DNA of 19,173 nt from Phytoactinopolyspora endophytica. Lineage in GTDB: Bacteria; Actinomycetota; Actinomycetes; Jiangellales; Jiangellaceae. The position numbers were made by a program, and so were the translations under genes. This document shows positions 6,350 through 14,047 of the stretch, piece by piece (within the stretch, counting starts at the first letter, position 1; each line of letters begins with the position of its first letter). The notes under the pieces were generated by a model, which worked only from the letters and a program-made list of their open reading frames with translations, made no database searches and had not been told where the DNA came from. The stretch is from the NCBI RefSeq assembly GCF_004138495.1, contig NZ_ML142857.1:219900-239072 (forward strand). Reading direction: 5' to 3'.

Positions 6350-6699
6350 TAGAAGACATCCGGCCACTGGGCGCCGAGTTGGAGCGCTCTTACCAGGTGT
6401 ACGTACGCGACAAGTTGAGGTTCCGCGTCGGGCAGATCGTCTACGTGGCGTTCTCCCTCGACGAGAGCGTGATGGGCTTCGCGTTCCCCAAGGAGGAGCG
6501 GGCGGCGCTCGTCGCGAGCGAGCCGCACAAGTTCCAGATGCCGTCGCCATCGGAAATGCGCTTCAACTGGGTCCACGCCCACCTTGCGGCACTGGACCCG
6601 ACCGAGGCCCGCGAGCTCGTCGTCGACGCTTGGCGCATGGTCGTCCCCAACAAGCTCTCCCGCGCCTACGACCTCACCCATCCCAACGGCCCGGGCTGA
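6340..6699 (+). CDS. MmcQ/YjbR family DNA-binding-like protein
   Basis: This is a 119-residue protein. YVRDKLRFRVGQIVYVAFS (residues 22-40), VMGFAFPKEERAALVASEP (46-64), FQMPSPSE and FNWVHAHLAALD, then LVVDAWRMVVPNKL, follow the MmcQ/YjbR fold throughout; size is normal for the family. Members have a double-wing fold proposed to bind DNA, and their cellular role is unclear. ATG 6340 is chosen because MAVIEDIRPLGAELERSY matches the usual family N-terminus; longer in-frame starts give low-complexity Arg/Gly sequence. A weak AAGG lies ten bases upstream, so translation may depend on the overlapping small ORF. It converges on the DUF5655 gene. Confidence 0.82.
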   Translation: MAVIEDIRPLGAELERSYQVYVRDKLRFRVGQIVYVAFSLDESVMGFAFPKEERAALVASEPHKFQMPSPSEMRFNWVHAHLAALDPTEARELVVDAWRMVVPNKLSRAYDLTHPNGPG

Positions 6700-6750
6700 G
6701 TCCGCTCTCCGTCGGGACACCGATCGGCTCAGAGACTTCCGGTCTGCCGC

Positions 6751-6778
6751 GGCCGGTGCTCATTGACCCCAACCGGTC
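6751..6778. terminator. Weak hairpin between convergent genes
   Basis: GGCCGGT (6751-6757) can pair with ACCGGTC (6772-6778), with one G-T wobble and a 14-base loop. It lies in the 113-bp gap between the MmcQ-like and DUF5655 genes and could serve both. No T-run is present. Confidence 0.3.
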
Positions 6779-6812
6779 CTGGCGGGGATGCCCTCAGGCA
6801 CGTCGTCGACTG

Positions 6813-7193
6813 TCAGCGTCGCAGGTGTGCGCCGGTTCCGACGTCGTAGGCTTCACGAAGCCATCCGACAAACTCCTCGTCGAGGTCCGCGACATCTGTG
6901 AGGCGGTAGTGGTGGACGTGGAGGCTGTGTTGGTAGGGAGTGACGTTGCGGATCCTCGGGTCGTCGGTGCTGAGCGGGCGCATGATGTCGAAGTAGCCCT
7001 GCACGCCGGCCTTCGTCGGCCGTGCGCCGGCGAAACCGCGACGAGGTCCCTTGAAGGTGATGGTTGACTTCGATACCGAGGTCGTGACCTCGCCCAAGGA
7101 GGTGAGGACCTCCTCGACGCGCCGGTACAGGGCGACGGATGCCGCGGGCTGGTCACGAAGATGGTCCTCGATGGTCCATGGCTGGGCGTTCAT
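6813..7193 (-). CDS. DUF5655 domain protein
   Basis: This 126-residue cytoplasmic protein covers the DUF5655 family over its full length. The features are WTIEDHLRDQP (residues 6-16), SVALYRRVEEVLTSLG, the basic TITFKGPRRGFAGARPTK and HVHHYRLTDVADLDEEFVGW. The family has no established function, although the basic patch and size resemble small nucleic-acid or nucleotide-binding proteins (inference). ATG 7193 is chosen because GGGAGCGAGG lies just upstream; a GTG at 7241 would add 16 residues with no ribosome site. It is divergent from the sigma factor gene, 140 bp apart. Confidence 0.8.
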   Translation of the reverse strand: MNAQPWTIEDHLRDQPAASVALYRRVEEVLTSLGEVTTSVSKSTITFKGPRRGFAGARPTKAGVQGYFDIMRPLSTDDPRIRNVTPYQHSLHVHHYRLTDVADLDEEFVGWLREAYDVGTGAHLRR

Positions 7194-7277
7194 GGGGCCT
7201 CGCTCCCGCAGGCGGGGTATCTTGCTGGTCGACTCTGCCACAGAGTCGTCAGCAGCGCGGGCGAGCCATCCCTGAAA

Positions 7278-7296
7278 CGTCGGGGACCTCCCGACG
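7278..7296. promoter_or_regulatory. 7-bp perfect inverted repeat upstream of the sigma factor gene
   Basis: CGTCGGG (7278-7284) and CCCGACG (7290-7296) flank five bases, 38 bp before the GTG start of the sigma factor gene. It could be an operator, and its centre GGGACC could be part of an ECF -35 element. I see no standard promoter hexamers here, consistent with control by an alternative sigma factor. Confidence 0.45.
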
Positions 7297-7333
7297 CGTC
7301 TAGGTAGTTAGGACGACGATCGGAGGCGCCGGC

Positions 7334-7846
7334 GTGGCCGGAGACGTGGAAAGCTTCAAGGACTTCGCCACGGCGCACAGCGGGCGGCTGTTTCGCACCG
7401 CGTGGCTGCTGACCGGCGACTGGCACCTGGCCCAGGACCTGGTCCAGGAGACGCTTGGCAAGATGTACCGGAAGTGGCGAGGCCGATCCCGGCCGGATGA
7501 TCCCCCGGCCTATGCCCGCACCGTTCTCACACGGACATACATCTCGCACCGTCGGCTCCGCGCCTCGGGCGAGCGCCCCACGGAAGCGTTGCCGGAGAGC
7601 GCCATGAACGACGGCGACGTGGCGCTGAGGCTCACCCTCATGGACGGGCTGGCCCAGCTCGGCGCGCGGGACAGGGCTGTGCTGGTGCTGCGGTACTGGG
7701 AAGACCGTAGCGTCGAGGAGACGGCCACCGAGCTCATGCTCTCGCCGGGTGCCGTGCGATCACGCAGCTTCCGGGCGCTCGAACGACTACGCGTCGTCCT
7801 TGGAGACGATACCGGCGATCTGTCAGCGCTCCGGCGATCCACGTGA
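7334..7846 (+). CDS. SigE-family ECF RNA polymerase sigma factor
   Basis: This is a 170-residue sigma factor with only regions 2 and 4. Region 2 spans about residues 6-60 (FATAHSGRLFRTAWLLTGD, AQDLVQETLGKMYRKW). Region 4 spans about 108-158 (LGARDRAVLVLRYWEDRSVE, ETATELMLSPGAVRSRSFRA), where the second segment is the -35-recognition helix-turn-helix. The PAYARTVLTRTYIS segment in the linker is typical of the actinobacterial SigE-type group. GTG 7334 is supported by CGGAGG seven bases upstream. The next gene, a membrane protein, starts 20 bp after the stop and is the expected partner that would hold the factor at the membrane. Confidence 0.93.
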   Translation: MAGDVESFKDFATAHSGRLFRTAWLLTGDWHLAQDLVQETLGKMYRKWRGRSRPDDPPAYARTVLTRTYISHRRLRASGERPTEALPESAMNDGDVALRLTLMDGLAQLGARDRAVLVLRYWEDRSVEETATELMLSPGAVRSRSFRALERLRVVLGDDTGDLSALRRST

Positions 7847-7866
7847 CGAGGGACGGAGGGACCAGG

Positions 7867-9213
7867 ATGAACGACGACCAGCTCAAGCAGGCTATGCGCG
7901 ACACCGCCGATGCGATCACACCACCGATCAATGATCTTGTTGAGGGAGGCGTCGCTCGAGGCGAACGGATTCGTCGGCGGCACACGGTGAAGGTGGCAGT
8001 CGGAACTCTCGCTGTGGCGGTAGCCGCCACCGGCGCTGCGTTTGCCGTGCCCCAGCTGGCGGACCGCCCCGATACCGTGGCGTCGGACGACGAGGTCAGC
8101 ATGGACGCCGAGCCGGAAGGCGAACCGATCACCGAGGAGTCCGTCGTCGAGACGGTCCTCGAACTTCTCCCGCCTGGCGAGGTCACGGATATCCAGACCC
8201 ATTCCTTGTCCGAGTTCGGTGCGTCGTTCCAGCTCGTCTACGACGACGGACACGGCCCGAGCCTGATCCAGGGCAGATCTGGCGTGAGCGTCCATGGCGA
8301 GGGTCTGGACAGCGACGAGGCTAGTGCCGAATGCGGCGCCATCGTCAACGGTGGCGAGTGCGACACCCGAACGCTCGACGACGGCACCGAGCTGATCATC
8401 AGAACAGGCCCGTACTACCCGCAGCCCGATCGAGAACCAGAGCGGCTGCACTGGAGTGTGCAAGCGTGGAGACCCGACGGCCTGACCATCACGATCGGTG
8501 AGATCAATGCGCCCACCGAGAAGGAGTCGGAGATCTCCCGGGAGGAACCGCCGCTGTCGACCGACCAGCTGTCGGCGATCGTGACGAGCGACCGGTGGCC
8601 ACAGGTCGACGAGGAGATCCTCCAAGCGGCCGCTGAACGAGAGCGGCAGGAACAGGCCAAGCGCCAGGAGAACGAGGAACAGGAACGGGCCCGGCGCATG
8701 CCGGCGGGCGAGGAACTCGCCACCGACCTCGGTCCGGGCTGGGTTGCGACCAACGAGGACGGGATGTGGGGCACTGCGACACCAGGCCCGGACCTGGCCG
8801 AAGGTCTCCCCGATGGGTACGAGCACGCGATCGCAAACCGGGACGTCTTCGGCGACAACACTGCGCTCGAGATGTTCTGCGGCGAGGGCGGAGTCGAGAA
8901 GGGCCTCGAGGCCGAACCGTGCGAAGAGTCGTCCTTGCCGGACGGATCCACGGTGCACACGAAGTGGATGCACACCGTCGCGGACTCCCCGTACGCCGAG
9001 GATCCGGATGCGTCGATGCAGGATTCGGTCATGGTCCTGCATCGTCAGGACGACGGGAGCCTGGTCACGGTCGCGCTCTGGGTGGCCGAACCGAGCGGGA
9101 CGTCGACGACGCAGCGACAGGCCGACGCCGTCGATTGGCTGGAGGAACGGCTTGACGACGTCATCCAGGCCGCCACTGTCGGGGGCCTGGAGGACGACAA
9201 CCCTTCGCCATAG
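7867..9213 (+). CDS. Single-pass membrane protein, probable partner (anti-sigma-like) of the ECF sigma factor
   Basis: This is a 448-residue protein. Residues 1-39 are cytoplasmic (TPPINDLVEGGVARGERIRRR), 42-62 form one transmembrane helix, and the rest is outside. N-termini of this style commonly follow SigE-type sigma genes in actinobacteria, but the zinc motif HxxxCxxC of classical ZAS anti-sigma factors is absent, so sigma binding is inferred. The outer part has two similar halves joined by a charged helix rich in Glu/Gln/Arg (about 248-285). Each half has a cysteine pair followed by a DDGT or PDGS turn, a strand block and a closing Thr/Asp-rich helix. ATG 7867 follows GGAGG by seven bases; GTG 7843 overlaps the sigma stop but lacks a ribosome site. 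Confidence 0.8.
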   Translation: MNDDQLKQAMRDTADAITPPINDLVEGGVARGERIRRRHTVKVAVGTLAVAVAATGAAFAVPQLADRPDTVASDDEVSMDAEPEGEPITEESVVETVLELLPPGEVTDIQTHSLSEFGASFQLVYDDGHGPSLIQGRSGVSVHGEGLDSDEASAECGAIVNGGECDTRTLDDGTELIIRTGPYYPQPDREPERLHWSVQAWRPDGLTITIGEINAPTEKESEISREEPPLSTDQLSAIVTSDRWPQVDEEILQAAAERERQEQAKRQENEEQERARRMPAGEELATDLGPGWVATNEDGMWGTATPGPDLAEGLPDGYEHAIANRDVFGDNTALEMFCGEGGVEKGLEAEPCEESSLPDGSTVHTKWMHTVADSPYAEDPDASMQDSVMVLHRQDDGSLVTVALWVAEPSGTSTTQRQADAVDWLEERLDDVIQAATVGGLEDDNPSP

Positions 9214-9221
9214 GCCCGATC

Positions 9222-9274
9222 GGAACCCCCTCGCCCGTACAAACCAGCAGGCCAGCATACCCAGCGGGGGTTCC
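9222..9274 (+). terminator. 9-bp inverted repeat after the sigma/membrane-protein operon
   Basis: GGAACCCCC (9222-9230) and GGGGGTTCC (9266-9274) are perfect complements with 35 bases between. The loop holds CCAGC three times. It begins nine bases past the stop codon, so a terminator is the simplest reading, although the loop is unusually long. Confidence 0.5.
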
Positions 9275-9387
9275 AAATGGTTCAGTTGAATGGTCCTGAC
9301 GTGCCACTATACGAACCACACCGTGCTGATCGACGCACCGTCCGTTCACGTCTAGGTCAGCTCGGATGCTTGCTCACACTGGCCGAG

Positions 9388-9416
9388 TTGGTTTTGATTA
9401 CTGTTCTTACTAGTAT
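9388..9416 (+). promoter_or_regulatory. Predicted promoter of the chelate-uptake operon, near-leaderless
   Basis: TTGGTT (9388-9393) and TAGTAT (9411-9416) are 17 bp apart. The predicted +1 is 9423, two bases before the GTG at 9425. The surrounding 60 bp are locally AT-rich. No full iron-box or zinc-box palindrome was recognised, only a half-site-like CTAGGTCAG at 9352-9360. Confidence 0.6.
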
Positions 9417-9424
9417 GTCGCGAT

Positions 9425-10546
9425 GTGTCGATAGCGTCCTCCGCGCCACCCGCTCCTGCTGAGCCGAGAGCCTCCACAGCCGGTCGCACCCGTCGGCGTC
9501 TGAGGACCCGTACCTGGTTGATCTGCGTGTTTTTGACGGTCGCGATCTGTGCTCTGATCGTTGTCTCTGGCGCGGTGGGCTCAGTGCAGGTCAGCCTGCG
9601 GGAGGCTGGCCAGATCGTCGTCGGTCACATGGTGCCCGGGATGCCGTGGATGTCGGACGGATCGCTAACGCAATTGCAGGATCAGGCGGTGTGGCAGTTC
9701 CGGCTTCCGCGGACACTGCTCGCAGCCTTGGCCGGAGCCGGGCTAGCGCTGGCTGGTGCGCTGATGCAGGTGACGGTGCGCAATCCGCTCGCCGAGCCCT
9801 ACATCCTGGGTGTGTCTTCGGGTGCGAGCGTCGGCGCGGTGCTGGTGATCGTGGCCGGTTCAGCGGCACTGGGCGGGCTCTCGTTGAATGCCGCCGCGTT
9901 CGCCGGTGCATTGGCGGCTTGCTTGGCCGTAGCGATGCTGGCACGCAAGAACGGAACGCTGTCGCCGACGCGGATGATTCTGGCCGGTGTCGCCCTGGGA
10001 ACCTTGTTGAGCTCGGTGACGAGCTATCTGACGATCTCGACGGACGCGCAGAACGTGGTCAGCGTGTTGTTCTTCCTGCTGGGTAGCGTCTCGGCCGCGA
10101 CAATGACGAGTCTGATCGGCCCGACCATTGCACTGATCGTTTCGTGCCTTGTTGCCGCGCTCCTGGCACGGTCACTGAACGTGCTGATGACCGGTGACGA
10201 GTCCGCGATCTCACTCGGAGTGAACGCAACCCGGTTGCGCGGCCTGCTGCTGATCATGGCGTCGCTGTTGACCGGCACGGTGGTTTCGGTGGCAGGCGGG
10301 ATCGGGTTCGTCGGTCTCGTGGTGCCGCATATCGCCAGGATCATCGTCGGTGCGGATCATCGCCGGATGCTGCCGGTGACCGTGCTGGGCGGGGCGGCGT
10401 TCTTGATGATGGCGGACCTGTTGGCGCGCACGATCGCCGCGCCGACGGAGATCCCGCTGGGCATCCTCACCGCATTCGTCGGTGCGCCGTTCTTTCTGTG
10501 GCTGATGCGCCAGGGCGGGGCCGAGAAGGCAGGTTTCGGACGTTGA
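9425..10546 (+). CDS. FecCD/BtuC-type ABC importer permease
   Basis: This is a 373-residue membrane protein with about ten hydrophobic segments. After a basic cytoplasmic tail (residues 1-35) it shows the FecCD hallmarks: FRLPRTLLAALAGAGLALAG, VTVRNPLAEPYILGVSSGAS, the SLGVNATRLRGL loop that contacts the ATPase, GGIGFVGLVVPHIARIIVG and the C-terminal EIPLGILTAFVGAPFFLWL. Such permeases work as dimers; only one permease gene is present, so a homodimer is expected. GTG 9425 is the first start after an in-frame stop (TGA 9395-9397), apart from a CTG at 9401; it sits at the predicted transcription start and has no ribosome site. It opens the five-gene operon and its TGA overlaps the next start as TTGA. 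Confidence 0.93.
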   Translation: MSIASSAPPAPAEPRASTAGRTRRRLRTRTWLICVFLTVAICALIVVSGAVGSVQVSLREAGQIVVGHMVPGMPWMSDGSLTQLQDQAVWQFRLPRTLLAALAGAGLALAGALMQVTVRNPLAEPYILGVSSGASVGAVLVIVAGSAALGGLSLNAAAFAGALAACLAVAMLARKNGTLSPTRMILAGVALGTLLSSVTSYLTISTDAQNVVSVLFFLLGSVSAATMTSLIGPTIALIVSCLVAALLARSLNVLMTGDESAISLGVNATRLRGLLLIMASLLTGTVVSVAGGIGFVGLVVPHIARIIVGADHRRMLPVTVLGGAAFLMMADLLARTIAAPTEIPLGILTAFVGAPFFLWLMRQGGAEKAGFGR

Positions 10547-11340
10547 GGGTCGAGTTCGAGAACATCACCGTCACACTTGGCGGGCGCGATGTCGTCCAGG
10601 ATGCGTCGATGACCGCCGAGTCCGGAAGCGTGGTCGGCCTGGTCGGCCCCAACGGCTCCGGCAAGTCCACACTGCTGCGCACGCTGTACCGCGCGGTCAC
10701 GCCCCGGCGAGGAACGGTGCACGTGGACGGGCAGGACGTACGGGCACTCACCGGGCGGCAGGCCGCCCGGACGGTGGCGGTCATGCTTCAGGACTCGCCA
10801 ACGGACTTCGATCTCAGTGTCGAGGAGACCGTGATGCTCGGCCGCGCTCCGCATCATGCCACCTTCGGGCGCGACACTCCTGAAGATCTGCGCATCGTGG
10901 ACGATGCGATGGCGCGCACGGAGATCGCAGAACTGGCTGACCGCATGATCGCGACCCTTTCGGGCGGCCAGCGGCAGCGGGTGATGCTTGCCCGGGCTCT
11001 GGCGCAGCAGACCCCCGTGCTGGTGTTGGACGAGCCGAGCAATCATCTCGACATCGCTCACCAGCACGAGCTCATGAGTGCGGTGCGCGGCCTAAACGGC
11101 ACTGTGATCGCCGCCCTGCACGATCTGAACCTGGCCACGCAGTACTGCGACAGTGTGGTCGTCCTCGCTGAGGGCCGCGTGGTTGCACTCGGCCCGCCCG
11201 CTCAGGTGTTCACTCCGGACCTGATCCGCATCACCTTCGGCGTGGATGCGCGCATCCTCGGCGACGCCGAAGAACCCGTTTTCGCCTTCCGCCGTCTGGA
11301 CCCAGTCGGCGCGAGCACTGACCAAGTCCCGCATGAATGA
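10543..11340 (+). CDS. FecE/BtuD-type ABC importer ATPase
   Basis: This is a 265-residue ATPase for the preceding permease. Walker A GPNGSGKST is at residues 35-43, the Q-loop at VMLQDSPTDFDLSVEE, the signature at LSGGQRQR and Walker B at VLVLDEPSNHLD, followed by the H-loop in ALHDLNLA. The NHLD variant is common in iron-siderophore and B12 ATPases. The start is read as TTG 10543, overlapping the permease stop in TTGA. This places the first strand (RVEFENITVTL) at the N-terminus as expected; an ATG at 10498 would add 15 residues translated out of frame from the permease. Translation is probably coupled. Confidence 0.92.
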   Translation: MRVEFENITVTLGGRDVVQDASMTAESGSVVGLVGPNGSGKSTLLRTLYRAVTPRRGTVHVDGQDVRALTGRQAARTVAVMLQDSPTDFDLSVEETVMLGRAPHHATFGRDTPEDLRIVDDAMARTEIAELADRMIATLSGGQRQRVMLARALAQQTPVLVLDEPSNHLDIAHQHELMSAVRGLNGTVIAALHDLNLATQYCDSVVVLAEGRVVALGPPAQVFTPDLIRITFGVDARILGDAEEPVFAFRRLDPVGASTDQVPHE

Positions 11341-12373
11341 TCGAAAGCAGCGTACCCAGATGAGTGTTACCCGATCCGGCTTCCGCGCTCGTATCGCCGT
11401 CGTGGCCTTGTCCGCAGCGGCTCTGATCCTGACCGGTTGCGGTACCGGCGTCACCAATGACGACGAGCAGACCGACATGGGTGATGAAGTCACCGTGGAG
11501 AACTGCGGCCGTGACGTGACCGTGAACGGTGCACCGGAAGCCACCGTTGGCATGCACCCGGCACAGACCGAGTTGATGCTGCGACTGGGCCTGGCAGACC
11601 GGCTCGTCGGGCAGGCGCAGGCCACAGCGCAGGCGCTTCCCGATGATGTCGCCCCGCTGGCCGAGGACGTACCCGTGCTCGGGGACTCGGCTCCGCCGAG
11701 CAGGGAGGACCTGTTGGCCGTGGAGCCTGACTTCGTTTACTCGCCGACCACGTATGAGTTCTCGGCCGAACAAGGCTTCGCCAGCATCGAACAACTCAAC
11801 GAGGCAGGGGCCGCCGTGTATGTCGCTTCCGGCGGCTGTGCGGACCGGCGCATGACCGGAGAGGTCACCGATCTGTTCACCGACCTGAAGAACCTGGGCG
11901 AGATCTTCGGGGTCCAGGACGAGGCCGCTGACTTGATCGCCGAGAACCAGGCCGAGTTGGACGAGGTCGCTGACGCGACGTCTGACGTCGACAAGCTCCG
12001 CGTCGCACAGGTGTACTTCGAAGGCGGCACCCTGCAAGCCATCGGTGCCGGCATCGAGTACAACATTCTCCGCCTGGCTGGCGCCGACAACGTCTACACA
12101 CCCGATCAGGATGCATTCGCGGACTTCTTCGCTGCGACCATCACGCCTGAGTCTCTCGCGGCAGAAGAACCCGAGGCGATCGTGTTCGCTACGTTCGACG
12201 AACAGCATGAGGCTGCGACCCGTGAGTACCTGACCAGCACCTTCCCCGACATGCCCGCGGTACGCGAAGACCGGCTGATCGTGGTCTCCACCTCGGATAT
12301 GTTCCCTGGCACGCTGGGCAACATCTCATCGGTGCGGCGGATCGCCGAGCACCTCTACCCCGATGCGTTCTAA
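11333..12373 (+). CDS. FecB-type substrate-binding lipoprotein
   Basis: This secreted lipoprotein belongs to the Peripla_BP_2 (FecB/BtuF) class. A hydrophobic signal (IAVVALSAAALILTGC) ends in the lipobox LTGC. The mature part starts with a short acidic linker, then ENCGRDVTVNGAPEATVGMHPAQTELMLRLG, PVLGDSAPPSREDLLAVEPDFV, the long connecting helix around GVQDEAADLIAEN and DRLIVVSTSDMFPGTLG near the end. Substrates of the class are ferric siderophores, heme or cobalamin. ATG 11333 overlaps the ATPase gene by eight bases (346 residues); ATG 11360 would give a more typical signal peptide length. Neither has a good ribosome site. It captures the ligand for the FecCD-type permease. Confidence 0.92.
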   Translation: MNDRKQRTQMSVTRSGFRARIAVVALSAAALILTGCGTGVTNDDEQTDMGDEVTVENCGRDVTVNGAPEATVGMHPAQTELMLRLGLADRLVGQAQATAQALPDDVAPLAEDVPVLGDSAPPSREDLLAVEPDFVYSPTTYEFSAEQGFASIEQLNEAGAAVYVASGGCADRRMTGEVTDLFTDLKNLGEIFGVQDEAADLIAENQAELDEVADATSDVDKLRVAQVYFEGGTLQAIGAGIEYNILRLAGADNVYTPDQDAFADFFAATITPESLAAEEPEAIVFATFDEQHEAATREYLTSTFPDMPAVREDRLIVVSTSDMFPGTLGNISSVRRIAEHLYPDAF

Positions 12374-12376
12374 ATC

Positions 12377-14047
12377 GTGATCCATCGCCGCCTCCTACAG
12401 TTGGCGGGCGCGGTTCCCGGCGCGATCACCATCCTCGCGGCCACCGGTATCTTCATCTCAGCGTTGCACGTTGCGTTCGCGTTCAGCCTCGCCTCCGTCA
12501 TCGCAGCGCTCATCCGCGGCGAAGGCGACCCCGTGCCCGCCTTTGTGTTGCTGGTGGCAATCACGGCGACGCGAGGAACGGCGGTCTGGGGACGCGAGTT
12601 GCTCGCGGCCAGGATCGGCGCGACAGTGCGAATCCGGCTGCGCCGTCGGCTGCTCGATCGCCTAGCCGCCGTCCCTGCTGCAGAACGCGACTCCGGTGCC
12701 GCTGCCGTGACAGTTATCGACGGGGTCGAGGGACTGGACCCCTACTACACCCGATACCTGCCTCAGCTGCTCGTCGTGCTCGTCGTCCCCGCAGGTGTCG
12801 TGGTGCTTGCCTGGCACCAGTCCCTTGCCGCGGGCATTGTCCTCGCGGTAACGACGGCGGTCGCGGTGATCGCACCTCGCGCCTGGGATGTCCGGCTGCT
12901 GCGGAACGGGCGAGGTAGATGGGAGCGATTCACCCGGCTGTCTTCGGACTATGTCGAGGCGCTGCAACAGGTTCCGCTGCTACGCGCGTTCGGTGCGACC
13001 GGACGCGCCGCTTCCCGGTTCACCGCCGAAGCGGAAGGACTCAGGAACTCGACAATGGCTCAGCTACGCCTGTCGCTGGTCGAAACCGGCCTGAGCGCGC
13101 TGGCGATGCACCTGGGAACCGTCCTCGCCGCGATCGCGGCGCTCACGGCGGTGACCACCGGCAGTGCCGACGCGGCCTCGGCCGTGATCATCCTCATGCT
13201 CGCTCGCGAGTGCTTCCGCCCGGTACAGGACCTCGGTACGAACTGGCACGCCGGCTACCTCGGCCTGACCGCCGTCGACGGGCTCGACCGCCTCGTCTCC
13301 ATTCGCCCGGCAAGCAACGGCGCCCACGACCAGCCCGCTGACGACGGAACCATCGACGTCGCCGATGTCTCCTACCGATACTCCGGCCCGCGCGCAGCGA
13401 TCACAGAATTGTCGTTGCATGTAGATCCTGGTGAAACTGTCGCGGTGATCGGCCCCTCCGGGTCGGGAAAGAGCACGCTGGCGCGTGCCCTCGAACGCGA
13501 CATCGACCCCGACCACGGCATCATCCGGATCGGCGGCATCGACCTGCGCGACTACACCCCCGAGGCCCGGAGTCGCAGTGTTGTGGTCGTCCCTCAAGAC
13601 CCGGTCCTGTTCGCCTGGTCCGTGCGCGAGAACCTCCGCCTGTACCGTCCCGACGCGACTGGTGCCGAGATCGAGCACGCCGCTCATGTCGCGCAGGTCC
13701 ATGACGTGATCAGCGCTTTGCCCGACGGGTACGACACCGTGCTGGCCGAGAACGGCGAGCAACTCTCCGGCGGTCAACGACAACGGATCGCGATCGCCCG
13801 CGCACTCCTCTCTCCCGCACCAGTGCTCGTCCTCGACGAAGTCACCTCCGCGCTGGACACCGATACCGAGAGACATGTCGTCGACTCCCTCGCCGCGAAT
13901 ACGAGCGGGCGCACGATGATCCTCATCGCGCACCGCGAGAGCGCCTGCGCTCACGCGAACCGGTGGATCGCCCTCCAAGGCGGCCAGATCAGCGCCACCG
14001 GCACGGGCAACCCCACAGGCGGCTTCGCGGCGACGGCGGCAAGATGA
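12377..14047 (+). CDS. ABC half-transporter, membrane domain plus ATPase (CydD/YbtP-like)
   Basis: This is a 556-residue protein with an exporter-fold membrane domain (residues 1-305) and an ATPase domain (about 325-545). LDPYYTRYLPQLLVVLVVP is the CydD-like intracellular loop and helix. The ATPase has Walker A GPSGSGKST, Q-loop VVPQDPVLFAWSVREN, signature LSGGQRQR, Walker B VLVLDEVTSALD with catalytic Glu, and AHRES with the switch His. All ATP residues are intact. GTG 12377 lies three bases after the FecB stop with no clear ribosome site. In YbtPQ and IrtAB, proteins of this fold import siderophores rather than export; operon context suggests the same here, but no siderophore-reductase domain is present. 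Confidence 0.9.
   Translation: MIHRRLLQLAGAVPGAITILAATGIFISALHVAFAFSLASVIAALIRGEGDPVPAFVLLVAITATRGTAVWGRELLAARIGATVRIRLRRRLLDRLAAVPAAERDSGAAAVTVIDGVEGLDPYYTRYLPQLLVVLVVPAGVVVLAWHQSLAAGIVLAVTTAVAVIAPRAWDVRLLRNGRGRWERFTRLSSDYVEALQQVPLLRAFGATGRAASRFTAEAEGLRNSTMAQLRLSLVETGLSALAMHLGTVLAAIAALTAVTTGSADAASAVIILMLARECFRPVQDLGTNWHAGYLGLTAVDGLDRLVSIRPASNGAHDQPADDGTIDVADVSYRYSGPRAAITELSLHVDPGETVAVIGPSGSGKSTLARALERDIDPDHGIIRIGGIDLRDYTPEARSRSVVVVPQDPVLFAWSVRENLRLYRPDATGAEIEHAAHVAQVHDVISALPDGYDTVLAENGEQLSGGQRQRIAIARALLSPAPVLVLDEVTSALDTDTERHVVDSLAANTSGRTMILIAHRESACAHANRWIALQGGQISATGTGNPTGGFAATAAR

Noticed and set aside
7510..9276. A 588-codon open frame on the minus strand
   Set aside because: It is antisense to the sigma factor and its membrane partner, has no recognisable motif, and its openness follows from high GC in the real genes' third codon positions.
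9352..9370. Iron-box (IdeR/DtxR) upstream of the uptake operon
   Set aside because: CTAGGTCAG resembles one half-site, but the second half does not match the palindrome, so iron control is not supported by sequence.
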